In this document: one piece after another, positions 1 to 7,539 of the stretch
How the letters are laid out: each line of letters starts with the position of its first letter
How positions within the stretch are numbered: the first letter of the stretch is position 1
Assembly: GCA_027673765.1 (NCBI GenBank)
Contig: JAQDWB010000003.1
Span: 1-64,000 of the forward strand
Origin: Coriobacteriaceae bacterium AM113-163
GTDB lineage: Bacteria > Actinomycetota > Coriobacteriia > Coriobacteriales > Coriobacteriaceae
Length of the DNA: 64,000 nt
Direction: 5' to 3'
Notes under the pieces: model-generated
Seen by the model: only the letters and a program-made list of their open reading frames with translations
Told to the model about the DNA's origin: nothing
Databases searched by the model: none
Made by a program: the position numbers and the translations under genes

Positions 1-80
1 CGAATCCATGCGGTGTTGCCATAAAAGAAAAGCCCCCGTTGTGAACTGCGCCCCAATTCTTGGACGGGCTAATAAGCGGC

Positions 81-932
81 CTACGCCGCACATAGGGACT
101 GATTCCGGAATTCCTCCGGGGTCAGTCCCTTCAGTTTAACCTGCCTCCTTCTCGTGTTCCAATGGATGATGTATTCGTCCAGGTCCCTCTTGAAGTCTTC
201 GAAGCAGGGCCATTTTCTTCCGCGAAAGAACTCGTCCTTCATATGGCCGAACACCTGCTCCGTCGCGCCGTTGTCGATGCAGTTGCCCTTCCGGGACATG
301 CTCTGCACCACGCCGGCCTCCTCCAGCCGCTTGCACCACCCGGCCTGCTGGTACTGCCAGCCCATGTCCGAGTGCAGGACCGGCCTGGAGCCCTCGGGCA
401 TCTTGGACACGAGCTGGTCGAGCAGCTCGTGCTGCTGGGCCATGTTGGGACGCAGCGACGTGGACCAGGCGACGATCTCCTTGCTGCCGAAATCGTAGAC
501 CGGCGCGAAGTAGGCCTTGCCCCAGGGCTGCTTGAACTCGGTGACGTCGGTGCCCATCTTCTCCCACGGCCCGTCGGCGGCGAAGTCCCTGCCGATGACG
601 TTCTCGAAGGTCTTTCCGACCTTGCCCCTGTACGAGTTGTACCTGTGGTAGTCGGTCTCGCGGCGGATCCCGCAGCTGATGCCCATCTCGCGCATCATCT
701 TCAGCGTCGTCTTGTCGGCTATGCGCACGCCCTGCTCGGCGCGCAGGCACATGGCGATCTGCCTGTGGCCGCACCCGTTGGCGGTGCGCGAGAATATCTC
801 GGCGGCGGCCTCCCAGAGCTCGGGCCTGGTGGGAGCCTTCGGGTGCGACAGCGCGTAGTAGTAGCTCGACCTCGCCAGGCCGGCGCACTCGAGCAGGTCG
901 GCGAGGGGGTATTGCCCTGAAAGCCCGCTCAC
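81..932 (-). CDS. IS3-family transposase OrfB (DDE integrase core)
   Basis: Catalyses strand cleavage and transfer for the IS. The 283-residue protein has an N-terminal HTH_21-like segment (ARSSYYYAL near residue 21). An rve integrase core follows with the three acidic positions: D in GTDVTEF, D in HSDMGWQYQ, and E in GATEQVFGHMKDE, preceded by SRKGNCIDN. The C-terminal end YNTRRRQ-like (HWNTRRRQVKLKGLTP) is typical of IS3 OrfB. The first possible codon is GTG at 932. The frame is open further upstream, to a stop next to the A6 tract at the end of orfA, which would allow an OrfAB fusion by frameshift or slippage. Confidence 0.93.
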   Translation of the reverse strand: MSGLSGQYPLADLLECAGLARSSYYYALSHPKAPTRPELWEAAAEIFSRTANGCGHRQIAMCLRAEQGVRIADKTTLKMMREMGISCGIRRETDYHRYNSYRGKVGKTFENVIGRDFAADGPWEKMGTDVTEFKQPWGKAYFAPVYDFGSKEIVAWSTSLRPNMAQQHELLDQLVSKMPEGSRPVLHSDMGWQYQQAGWCKRLEEAGVVQSMSRKGNCIDNGATEQVFGHMKDEFFRGRKWPCFEDFKRDLDEYIIHWNTRRRQVKLKGLTPEEFRNQSLCAA

Positions 933-972
933 GACCGCGGCCTTCTCGCCGTTCGAGAGCGTTTCTCCGCCT

Positions 973-1443
973 TCAGGGCGATCGATTTTTTAGGTAGGCG
1001 TTCTCCGCCTCGAGCCTCTTGATCCTGCGCTCGAGCTCTTGCTCGCGCGTCGTCTCCCCGGACGGGGAGCCGGACCCCCTCGGCCTCCCCCTGGGCTTTG
1101 GCCTGAGCGCCTCCGGGCCCTCCTCCCTGTAGGCCTTCAGCCATTTCTTGAAAGGGCTTGGCGAGGCTATCCCGAACTTCTCCATGGCCTCGGGCTTCGT
1201 CATGCCCTCGTCGACGACCGCCCTGACGGCGGCCGGCTTCGTCTCGAACGAATAGGCGGTGTGTTTCTTTCCCATCATGGCCAGAACCTCGATACCAGCA
1301 GACCTGTAGGTGCACAGCCATTCTCTCACGGTTTCCTCCGGCATCCCGAGAAGGGCCGCGATCGCCGCGCGGCCGTGCCCCTCGTCGTGCAGCTCTGCCG
1401 CTCGCAGTCTCATCCCGACGTCGTACAAAGCGTTTCCAGCCAT
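973..1443 (-). CDS. IS3-family transposase OrfA (helix-turn-helix)
   Basis: This is the DNA-binding subunit that recognises the IS ends. It has 156 residues: an N-terminal homeodomain-like helix-turn-helix (AAIAALLGMPEETVREWL, near residues 27-44), a second HTH region near residue 85, a basic linker (PKPRGRPRGSGS), and a C-terminal leucine-zipper-like heptad (ELERRIKRLEAENAYLK) as in other OrfA proteins. The ATG at 1443 was chosen because GGGAGG lies 7 nt upstream. A longer open frame reaching 1635 would run through the tRNA-Arg and is rejected. The SD is buried in the 3' arm of a hairpin (1451-1482). Confidence 0.88.
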   Translation of the reverse strand: MAGNALYDVGMRLRAAELHDEGHGRAAIAALLGMPEETVREWLCTYRSAGIEVLAMMGKKHTAYSFETKPAAVRAVVDEGMTKPEAMEKFGIASPSPFKKWLKAYREEGPEALRPKPRGRPRGSGSPSGETTREQELERRIKRLEAENAYLKNRSP

Positions 1444-1450
1444 AAAAAAG

Positions 1451-1482
1451 CCTCCCATTTCTTGTGTCCAAGAAATGGGAGG
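1451..1482 (-). terminator. Hairpin with T-run inside IS right end, overlapping orfA SD
   Basis: Perfect 14-bp arms (1451-1464 and 1469-1482) with a 4-nt loop. On the minus strand the hairpin is followed directly by CTTTTTT and then the orfA start. The 3' arm contains the orfA Shine-Dalgarno GGGAGG. Transcripts entering from the tRNA side would either terminate here or hide the SD. Confidence 0.75.
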
Positions 1483-1513
1483 CAGTTCATTGCCGGAGGC
1501 TTTCAATTTCAAT

Positions 1514-1590
1514 TGGTGCGGCGTATAGGATTCGAACCTATGACGTTCTGATTCGTAGTCAGACCCTCTATCCAGCTGAGGTAACGCCGC
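1514..1590 (-). tRNA. tRNA-Arg (ACG)
   Basis: 77-nt cloverleaf on the minus strand with acceptor GCGGCGT/ACGCCGC, D-arm CTCAGCTGGATAGAG, anticodon loop CTACGAA (anticodon ACG), T-arm GGTTCGAATCC and encoded CCA. Its own terminator has been split by the IS. Confidence 0.95.
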
Positions 1591-1600
1591 AGCGCAAAAC

Positions 1601-1631
1601 ATATAAAACCACTTTAGCTTATTGGAGTCAA
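1601..1631 (-). promoter_or_regulatory. Promoter of tRNA-Arg
   Basis: Minus-strand -35 TTGACT (1626-1631) and an AT-rich -10 TTTATAT (1601-1607) with an 18-19 nt spacer, ending about 10 nt upstream of the tRNA 5' end. Confidence 0.6.
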
Positions 1632-1666
1632 GCACAATCTCAAACTTTTTTTGGAACGCAGTTTTG

Positions 1667-2044
1667 TCATGCTGCTCCGCATATACCGTCGTTCCCAGTA
1701 CGATCGATTGGCTTTTCGATCACGTCAAACTTAGCATCAAGTTCCCTCAGGAGCGATCTCACCCGCTGGGCACAATCATAATCGGCAAACGAGATACTCA
1801 ACATGCGAGCAACCTGGTTAGATGTCCGGACCCCATAGAAATGCTCCAGGGCCACAAGCCCCTCGTGCGCCACAAACGTCTCAACCACATGCGGCGACTC
1901 CTCGTAGCACCATTGGGTCAACGGACCCTCGCTCGTCTGTCGAACCACCAGACCACCCATGCCAGACGGCTCACACGTCACAAGCAGGTACTCCCCGCCC
2001 TCGTCGCTCTCAAACAAAACCACCCGATCATCAAACAGCTCCAT
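1667..2044 (-). CDS. Hypothetical protein, 125 aa
   Basis: No family recognised. The 125-residue soluble acidic protein has no signal peptide or membrane segment. It begins MELFDDRVVLFES and has a predicted alternating strand/helix pattern; the C-terminal half (ISFADYDCAQRVRSLLREL) looks helical. The start is supported by AAAGGGG 7-8 nt upstream of the ATG. It lies between tRNA-Arg and serS on the same strand, 118 bp downstream of the serS terminator, so it is probably transcribed separately. Codon use resembles the neighbours, which supports a real gene. Confidence 0.7.
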   Translation of the reverse strand: MELFDDRVVLFESDEGGEYLLVTCEPSGMGGLVVRQTSEGPLTQWCYEESPHVVETFVAHEGLVALEHFYGVRTSNQVARMLSISFADYDCAQRVRSLLRELDAKFDVIEKPIDRTGNDGICGAA

Positions 2045-2162
2045 CGCGTCCCCTTTCTCTCGCTCTTATTTAGCAAAAGCATAGCAGGTAGATGGCTGTA
2101 TATAGAACAGTTGTTCGTGTGTTTTCTATTGAGCTGTCCGCACAGCATGGTATGGCCGCACA

Positions 2163-2193
2163 CAAAAAGGGCACCCCAAAAAGGAGTGCCCTA
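2163..2193 (-). terminator. serS terminator
   Basis: Minus-strand hairpin with 10-bp arms (AGGGCACTCC / GGGGTGCCCT) around TTTTT, followed by TTTTT. It lies 23 bp after the serS stop. Confidence 0.85.
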
Positions 2194-2215
2194 GCAAATC
2201 GCTTATGCAACCAAT

Positions 2216-3499
2216 CTACGCGACCGGCTCGATCTTCTCGAGGCCGCCCATGTAGGGACGCAGAACCTCGGGGATCGTGATGGTGCCGTCAGCGTTCTGG
2301 TAGTTCTCCAGAATGGCTGCCATGGTACGGCCAGCCGGCAGACCGGAACCGTTGAGGGTGTGCAGATAGCGCGAACCCTTGAAGTTCTCGGGGTCGCGAT
2401 ACTTGATGTTGGCGCGACGGGCCTGGAAGTCACCGCAGTTGGAGCAGGAGCTGATCTCCTTGTAGGCGTTGTAGCTCGGCAGCCAGACCTCGACGTCGTA
2501 GGTCTGACGGGCAGAGAAGCCCAGGTCGCCGGTGCACAGGCTAATCACGCGATACGGAAGACCCAGCTGCTGCAGCAGGAACTCGGCCTCGGCGGTCATG
2601 CTCTCGAGCTCCTTGTCGGACTCCTCCGGCTTGGCAAACTTGACCATCTCGACCTTGTCGAACTCGTGCTGGCGAATGATGCCGCGGGTATCGCGACCAG
2701 CGGAGCCGGCCTCCTCGCGGAAGCAGGGGGTGAAGGCGGTGTAGCGGCGCGGCAGGGTATCGGCGTCGAGGACCTCACCGGCGTGCAGGTTGGTGAGCAC
2801 GACCTCGGCGGTGGGGATCAGGAAGTTGTCGCCCGAGACGTGATAGGCGTCGTCCTCGAACTTGGGCAGCTGGCCCGTGCCGAACATGGTCTGACGCTTG
2901 ACGACGATGGGCGGCCACCACTCCTTAAAACCACGGCTGGTGTGCGTATCGAGGAAGAAGTTGATGAGGGCGCGCTCAAGACGGGCGCCGGCGCCACCGA
3001 GAACGGTGAAGCGGCTGCCGGAGAGCTTGTTGCCGCGCTCGAAGTCAAGGATGTCGAGGTCGGTGCCCAGATCCCAGTGCGGCTTAAAGTCGAAGTCGAA
3101 CTCGCGCGGGGTGCCCCAACGACGGCGCTCGATGTTCTCGTCCTCGTCCTTGCCGTACGGCGTGGCCTCGCAAGGAATGTTGGGCAGGTGAGCCATGAAG
3201 TCGTACTGCTCCTGCTCGAGGGCGGTGCGGCGCTCGGCCAGACCGTCAATCTTCTCGTTGACGGCGCGCACGGCCTCTTTGGCGGCCTCGGCCTCGTCCT
3301 TCTTGCCCTCCTTCATCAGGGCGCCGATCTTCTTGGACTCGGCATTGCGCGTGGCTTGAAGTTCCTCGACCTCGGTGATGACGGCACGACGCTCGTCGTC
3401 GAGCTCAAAGAACTTCTCGCGATCCCAAGACGTCTGGCGGTTAGCCATGGCGACATCGATGGCATCGGGGTTCTCGCGAACAAACTTGATATCAAGCAT
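2216..3499 (-). CDS. serS: Seryl-tRNA synthetase
   Basis: Charges tRNA-Ser with serine in the cytosol. The 427-residue length is normal for the family. It opens [12 protein letters not shown], followed by the long N-terminal antiparallel coiled coil that contacts the tRNA (about residues 30-105). The class II core has motif 2 [20 protein letters not shown] and motif 3 [20 protein letters not shown] near the C-terminus. An ATG 27 bp further upstream exists, but GGAGG 5 nt before the codon at 3499 and the family N-terminus fix this start. It is a single-gene unit with its own terminator. No T-box is visible upstream. Confidence 0.97.
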   Translation of the reverse strand: MLDIKFVRENPDAIDVAMANRQTSWDREKFFELDDERRAVITEVEELQATRNAESKKIGALMKEGKKDEAEAAKEAVRAVNEKIDGLAERRTALEQEQYDFMAHLPNIPCEATPYGKDEDENIERRRWGTPREFDFDFKPHWDLGTDLDILDFERGNKLSGSRFTVLGGAGARLERALINFFLDTHTSRGFKEWWPPIVVKRQTMFGTGQLPKFEDDAYHVSGDNFLIPTAEVVLTNLHAGEVLDADTLPRRYTAFTPCFREEAGSAGRDTRGIIRQHEFDKVEMVKFAKPEESDKELESMTAEAEFLLQQLGLPYRVISLCTGDLGFSARQTYDVEVWLPSYNAYKEISSCSNCGDFQARRANIKYRDPENFKGSRYLHTLNGSGLPAGRTMAAILENYQNADGTITIPEVLRPYMGGLEKIEPVA

Positions 3500-3610
3500 T
3501 AGATCCTCCGGCGATATACATTCCATTTAGGTTGCAACCTTGTACATGTATGGGCAAGTATATACTTATGAGCGTTTACGACCCAACTCAACTACGCAAG
3601 AAGGCACCCA

Positions 3611-3784
3611 ATGGACGCAGTTTTTTCCTTTTTGTTTGGCACCCGCACCGGTTTTGCCATCCTTTTCGCCGGCGGCATCCTGCTGTTTGCGATTATTGCC
3701 TTTGTAATGGAGAAGCGCACCCATAAGATGTATGTCGACCGCGGCCCCAAGTCCGAGGACGAAGAAGACAGCTTCTGGGACTAA
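3611..3784 (+). CDS. Small single-pass membrane protein, 57 aa
   Basis: Too short for ordinary gene calls but convincing. It starts MDAVFSFLFGTRTGFAILFA, with one strong hydrophobic segment (about residues 10-32) and then a charged cytoplasmic tail rich in K, D and E ending EDSFWD. AAGAAGG precedes the ATG by about 8 nt, and a strong bidirectional terminator follows at 3835-3878. It is divergent from serS and convergent with proC. Function unknown; small membrane proteins of this shape are often accessory or regulatory subunits. Confidence 0.65.
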   Translation: MDAVFSFLFGTRTGFAILFAGGILLFAIIAFVMEKRTHKMYVDRGPKSEDEEDSFWD

Positions 3785-3945
3785 CCTGCCAAAAAGGGAC
3801 AGGTTTATTTTGGTCGGTTTTATCTGGGCAAACGCAAGTGCCCCGCAACTGGAATTGAGCCAGTTGCGGGGCACTTTTCGCTAAAAGGACAAAACCGCAG
3901 GAAAAACCTGCCAACATAAACCTGTCCCTTTTTTGGTCGGTTTTA
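3783..3945. repeat. Inverted pair of short GGGACAGGTTTA repeats
   Basis: Two copies of a ~40-bp element (3783-3821 and 3905-3945) share flanks AACCTGCCA and TTTGGTCGGTTTTA. Their 17-bp cores (AAAAGGGACAGGTTTAT) are in opposite orientation. The flanks are themselves roughly inverted repeats. The second copy overlaps the proC stop. Confidence 0.7.
3835..3878 (+). terminator. Bidirectional terminator between small membrane protein and proC
   Basis: Long hairpin with about 18-bp arms (AAGTGCCCCGCAACTGG and its complement) around AATTGAG, followed by TTTT on the plus strand. Confidence 0.85.
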
Positions 3946-4713
3946 CTGGAGGGTTGCGTCGATTGCCTTGACCAGGGCGCTGCGCATGCCGGCGTCCTCG
4001 AGCGCAACGACGCCCTTGATGGTGGCACCACCGGGCGAGCATACGGCATCCTTCATCGCCGCAGGATGCTGGCCAGTTGCAAGCTGCAGCTTTGCCGTAC
4101 CCAGCACCATCTGGCTCACAATGCGATAAGCATCCGCACGCGGGATACCGTGCTTGACCGCCGCATCGCCCAGGGCCTCGATTGCCATGGCGACAAACGC
4201 CGGAGCGCAACCACCCACCGTGCCGCCCACAAACAGCAGGCTTGTGTCGAGCTCGACGACAGCGCCAAGCTTACCGAGCAGGTCGAGCACCACAGCACGC
4301 TGCTCGTCGTTAAGCGTCGAAGCCTTCTCACAGGCGATGACGCCCTCGCCCACCGAAACCGGCGTGTTGGGCACCGTCGAGATATGCGCGACGCCCGGCA
4401 GGACCTGCTCCCACTTGGCACTGTCCCAGGTCCAGGCAACCGACAGAACGATCTTTTTGGCAAGAGCATCCTTGAGCGGGGCGAATACCTTCTCGATCAT
4501 GTACGGTTTGACCGCAGCGACCACGATATCGGATGCGGCGACAACCTCGGCGGCATCGTGGCAGGCGACCATGCCGCGCGCCTCGCAGCGCTCAACCAGT
4601 GCGTCGTAGCGACCCGCGCAGGCGCACATGTCGCTCGCAGCTACACCGGCAGCGATCCAGCCATCGGCCATAGCGCTCGCCATATTGCCAAAACCGACAA
4701 ATCCAATCTTCAT
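3943..4713 (-). CDS. proC: Pyrroline-5-carboxylate reductase
   Basis: Last step of proline synthesis: NAD(P)H-dependent reduction of pyrroline-5-carboxylate. The 256-residue protein has an N-terminal Rossmann fold with GFGNMASAM (residues 6-14), then VVAAVKPYMIEKV, SVAWTW and the conserved HISTVPNTPVSVGEG. The C-terminal dimerisation domain has GGTVGGCAPAFVAMAIEALGDAAV and the signature SPGGATIKGVVALE. The ATG at 4713 matches the family N-terminus MKIGFVGFGNM and has AAAGGA upstream; an ATG 24 bp earlier is less likely. It lies 73 bp downstream of rlmH on the same strand. Confidence 0.95.
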   Translation of the reverse strand: MKIGFVGFGNMASAMADGWIAAGVAASDMCACAGRYDALVERCEARGMVACHDAAEVVAASDIVVAAVKPYMIEKVFAPLKDALAKKIVLSVAWTWDSAKWEQVLPGVAHISTVPNTPVSVGEGVIACEKASTLNDEQRAVVLDLLGKLGAVVELDTSLLFVGGTVGGCAPAFVAMAIEALGDAAVKHGIPRADAYRIVSQMVLGTAKLQLATGQHPAAMKDAVCSPGGATIKGVVALEDAGMRSALVKAIDATLQ

Positions 4714-4786
4714 ATCGCATAGTCCTTTCAGACACATTCCTCAAAACGAAAGGTATTGTCCCACGCCATTGTTTCGTATTGCCGAC

Positions 4787-5257
4787 CTATTTGTGATACG
4801 GCTCGCCACGACTGATCTTGCAGGCACGGTAAATCTGCTCCAGCAGCACCACACGCGCCAGGTTATGCGGCAAGGTAATGCGTCCAAAGCTGAGCATCTC
4901 GTCGGCTCGTGCGCGCACGTCATCGCTCACGCCGTCCGAACCGCCGATTACAAAGGCAATGTCGCTGCTGCCTCGCAGCATAAGATCGTCGAGCCTCGCC
5001 GAAAACTCCTCGCTCGAGCGCTCCTTGCCCTCGATAGCCAGCAGGATCACATGCGCTCGAGATGGCAAGGCGGCAAGAATCGCCGCCCCCTCCTTGTCGC
5101 GCGCGGCATCCACGCCGCCCGCCTTAGCCGGGTCGATATCGGCCACCTCGCGGATATCCACCTTGGCATAGGCACCTAGGCGCTTGGTGTACTCAGCGCA
5201 CGCGTCCTTCCAAAAGCGCTCCTTGAGCTTACCGACGCAAACGACGGTGTATTTCAC
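4787..5257 (-). CDS. rlmH: 23S rRNA (pseudouridine-1915 N3)-methyltransferase RlmH
   Basis: SPOUT-class methyltransferase that modifies pseudouridine 1915 in helix 69 of 23S rRNA on assembled ribosomes. It has 156 residues, the family length, and starts MKYTVVCVGKLKE. It keeps the SAM-binding knot elements FVIGGSDGVSDDVR and LPHNLARVVLLEQIYRA. The C-terminus GEPYHK is the typical conserved tail. It starts 7 bp after the stop of the SPFH protein gene, so the two are cotranscribed. Confidence 0.96.
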   Translation of the reverse strand: MKYTVVCVGKLKERFWKDACAEYTKRLGAYAKVDIREVADIDPAKAGGVDAARDKEGAAILAALPSRAHVILLAIEGKERSSEEFSARLDDLMLRGSSDIAFVIGGSDGVSDDVRARADEMLSFGRITLPHNLARVVLLEQIYRACKISRGEPYHK

Positions 5258-5263
5258 GCGCGT

Positions 5264-6202
5264 CTACTCCTTCGAATCGTTTTGAACTTTGCCGGCGGCC
5301 AGCATCTGCTCGAACATCGAGGCCGACTGCGAAAAGTCGCTCGGCAGCACGACCGTCGAGGTTTTACCCGTGCGAGCGAACTCCGTCATCATCTCGGACC
5401 ACTGCGTAAACATGAACAGTTGGTTGGCCTCGTCATTGCCGACACCCGTCTCCTGGATGATCTCGAGCGAATCTTTGATACCCAGCGCGATGGCCTTGCG
5501 CTGGTTGGCGATGCCCTCGCCCGCCTTTTCCATAGCCTCGGCCTCGGCGGTCGCCTCGGTGACGCGCTTGATGCGGTCGGCCTCGGCGAGCTCCTGCGCG
5601 GCAGCGCGCTTGCGCTGGGCAGCGTTGATGTCGTTCATGGAGTTCTCAACCTCGGTCGGCAGTGCGATTTTGGTGATGAGCGTCGACACGAGGGTGAAGC
5701 CGTAGGCGGCCATCTGCTCGGAAACGGTAGCGTTGACATCTTTGGCGATGTCATCCTTCTTGGCAAAGACCTCATCGAGTGTGTAGACGGGGATGGAGGA
5801 GCGTAGGGCGTCGGTGATGAAGTCGCGCATCTGGTCGACGGGCTCCTGCAGCATATAGTAGCTCTTGTAGATGCCCGAATCTGCCGGGCCGGCGCCCATG
5901 TCATAGCTCACGTGGTACTGAGCGGAGACCTCAAGACCGATGGTCACGTTGTCCTGGGTCTTAACGTCGATGCCAAAACCGTTTTTCATGGTGCGCAGGC
6001 TCACCGTGGCGGCCTTGCGGTCGATCACGGGCACCTTCACGTGGAAGCCCGCGTTGACGATACGGTTGAACTTACCCAAGCGCTCGATGATTACGGCGTG
6101 CTGCTGTTCAACGACATAACAGGCGTTGGGGAGCAGCAGCAACAGGATGATGATGGGAATCAAAAGGCTGGTAAGGGCGGCGATGATACCGGAAAACAGC
6201 AT
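5264..6202 (-). CDS. SPFH / band-7 (stomatin-prohibitin) membrane protein
   Basis: Membrane-anchored scaffold of the SPFH superfamily. It has 312 residues: an N-terminal hydrophobic anchor (residues 2-28), then the band-7 domain (about 33-190) with EQQHAVIIERLGKFNR and VKVPVIDRKA. A long charged helix follows, with the alanine/glutamate-rich repeat typical of stomatins (AAQELAEADRIKRVTEATAEAEA). Start at 6202 has GAGGAG 6 nt upstream; a further-upstream ATG lacks this. It is the first gene of a short operon with rlmH. Members act in membrane microdomain organisation or protease control; the partner here is unknown. Confidence 0.9.
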   Translation of the reverse strand: MLFSGIIAALTSLLIPIIILLLLLPNACYVVEQQHAVIIERLGKFNRIVNAGFHVKVPVIDRKAATVSLRTMKNGFGIDVKTQDNVTIGLEVSAQYHVSYDMGAGPADSGIYKSYYMLQEPVDQMRDFITDALRSSIPVYTLDEVFAKKDDIAKDVNATVSEQMAAYGFTLVSTLITKIALPTEVENSMNDINAAQRKRAAAQELAEADRIKRVTEATAEAEAMEKAGEGIANQRKAIALGIKDSLEIIQETGVGNDEANQLFMFTQWSEMMTEFARTGKTSTVVLPSDFSQSASMFEQMLAAGKVQNDSKE

Positions 6203-6261
6203 GGTCTCTCCTCTGATAGGCACACGTTGGTACTAGGATACCCGTCCAAGGAGATCGTGCA

Positions 6262-6509
6262 TAACAAAAAGAGCTCCCATTGCTGGGAGCTCTTTCAATC
6301 AATGGTGCGGGCGAAAGGACGTCCGCCTATCCGCTGCGCGGATCCGCACCGGCTTCGCCCGCCTGCCGGCGGACTCGCCAGCTCGCTAAAAACGCTCCGC
6401 GTTTTCTTGACGCTCGCTCCTTCACAGGTTCAAGTCCCTGCGATGGGCCCGTAACAAAAAAGCTCCCATTGCTGGGAGCTCTTTCAATCAATGGTGCGGG
6501 CGAAAGGAC
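6262..6509 (-). repeat. Duplicated tRNA-Leu 3' end and terminator with hairpin-rich insert
   Basis: A 58-bp direct repeat (6262-6320 and 6452-6509) covers the tRNA-Leu 3' end from the T-arm through the terminator. Between the copies is a 131-bp insert full of short inverted repeats (for example AAAACGC/GCGTTTT and GTCCGCC/GGCGGAC). Its right end carries the T-arm motif GGTTCAAGTCC in inverted orientation. The geometry matches attL/attR of an element integrated at a tRNA 3' end, but no integrase is present. Confidence 0.75.
6455..6480 (-). terminator. Terminator of tRNA-Leu
   Basis: Minus-strand hairpin AGCTCCCA/TGGGAGCT with a 4-nt loop, followed by TTTTTT. A second copy of the same hairpin lies at 6271-6290 in the duplicated tail. 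Confidence 0.8.
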
Positions 6510-6578
6510 TTGAACCTTCATGGGGTTGCCCCCATACGGACCTGAACCGTACGCGTCTGCCAATTCCGCCACGCCCGC
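6492..6578 (-). tRNA. tRNA-Leu (CAG)
   Basis: 87-nt class II tRNA on the minus strand with acceptor GCGGGCG/CGCCCGC, anticodon loop TTCAGGT (anticodon CAG), a long variable arm (ATGGGGGCAACCCCAT), T-arm GGTTCAAGTCC and encoded CCA. Confidence 0.95.
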
Positions 6579-6589
6579 GTGCAGGAATT

Positions 6590-6618
6590 AGAATAACGGA
6601 GCGCCATCGCGAACGCAA
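6590..6618 (-). promoter_or_regulatory. Promoter of tRNA-Leu
   Basis: Minus-strand -35 TTGCGT (6613-6618), 17-nt spacer, -10 TATTCT (6590-6595). The surrounding sequence strongly resembles the tRNA-Val promoter at 53684-53712. Confidence 0.75.
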
Positions 6619-6621
6619 GAA

Positions 6622-7539
6622 CTATTTTTGAAAAAGTTTGCAGGCATTTTCCCAAGCGGCTTGCACGATTGTTTCGGCGTCCTCACCAGTGCGATCGACA
6701 CGGTCGTTAACCAGCGCGTTTGCCGTAATGGAGATCATTGCGGGCTCGCATTCAAGACCGCGGATGGGCTCCGGAGCCATATACGGGCAATCCGTCTCGA
6801 ACAAAATGCGGTCGAGCGGGGTCGCCGCAAATGCCTCGCGCACGTCGTCGTTGCGCTTAAAGGTGGCCGCACCACCATAGGCGATATAGCAGCCCAGCTT
6901 CACAAAGCGCTCCATCGTGGCGCGGTCCTCGCCAAAGCAGTGCAGCACACAACCGGCCTGGGGCACGCCCACCTCACGAAGCACGTTGTACGCATCCATA
7001 TGCGAGGTGCGCTCCCCATCCGAGTCCTCGTGCCGCAGGTGCAACTCCACCGGCACGTTACGGCACACGGCAAGCTCGAGCTGGCGCGCCATGCAGTCAA
7101 TCTGCACGTTATGAGGTGCCGGCGCGATATCGTCATCATAGTCCATGTGGTAGTCCAGGCCGATTTCGCCAATACCGGCGCATAAGGGGTCATCGAGTGC
7201 GGCAACGACCTGTGCGTGAACGTCGTCGGTATAGTCCGGCGCGCCATACGGATGCACGCCGGCAAGATACTTGATCTGCGGGATATCCTGCATCGGCAGA
7301 ATCTCGCGCGTCAGCCAGTCGCTATAGTCCGTCACGCTGCGCTTATCGGCAATGGGATCGAAGACCGTCACCAACAGGTCGATGCCCGCGGCTTTGGCGC
7401 GCACGAGTGTCTCGGGCACTTCTTTGCCCCAAAACGAAAGCAGATGCGCATGCGTGTCAGCAAGCGGTGCCAAGGGCACGGGACAAGCAACCGTCTTCTT
7501 TTTCTTGGTAAACGTCACGCGTTCGGCATTAGGCATCAT
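6622..7539 (-). CDS. TatD-family metal-dependent hydrolase / DNase
   Basis: Metal-dependent hydrolase of the amidohydrolase superfamily. Family members are 3'-5' exonucleases implicated in DNA repair or degradation. The 305-residue protein keeps the metal ligands: H-x-H in DTHAHL, Glu in GIGEIGLDYH, His in VELHLRHE, His in VLHCFGE and Asp in FETDCPYMAPEP. The ATG at 7539 overlaps the rsmA stop by 11 bp, with AGGAG 7 nt upstream inside rsmA; the next codon is also ATG. Translational coupling with rsmA is likely. tatD-rsmA pairing is common in Gram-positive bacteria. Confidence 0.93.
   Translation of the reverse strand: MMPNAERVTFTKKKKTVACPVPLAPLADTHAHLLSFWGKEVPETLVRAKAAGIDLLVTVFDPIADKRSVTDYSDWLTREILPMQDIPQIKYLAGVHPYGAPDYTDDVHAQVVAALDDPLCAGIGEIGLDYHMDYDDDIAPAPHNVQIDCMARQLELAVCRNVPVELHLRHEDSDGERTSHMDAYNVLREVGVPQAGCVLHCFGEDRATMERFVKLGCYIAYGGAATFKRNDDVREAFAATPLDRILFETDCPYMAPEPIRGLECEPAMISITANALVNDRVDRTGEDAETIVQAAWENACKLFQK

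Larger units (their letters stand above)
42..1489 (-). mobile_element. IS3-family insertion sequence, complete
   Basis: Seen: 25-bp imperfect terminal inverted repeats at 42-66 and 1465-1489 begin TGAACTGC and end GCAGTTCA, with the TG...CA ends typical of IS3. A 3-bp direct repeat TTG flanks the element (39-41 and 1490-1492). Inside are orfA (helix-turn-helix) and orfB (DDE integrase core), both on the minus strand. Joining the two flanks restores an intrinsic terminator for the upstream tRNA-Arg, so the insertion point lies in the terminator loop. Intact ends and open frames suggest a recent, possibly active copy. The subgroup was not determined. Confidence 0.92.

Noticed and set aside
973..1635. 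Longer form of orfA starting at 1635
   Set aside because: It would read through tRNA-Arg, the inverted repeat and a terminator-like hairpin; ATG 1443 has the SD.
3500..3610. T-box leader for serS
   Set aside because: The gap is too short and lacks the GGTGGTACCGCG core seen before pheS.
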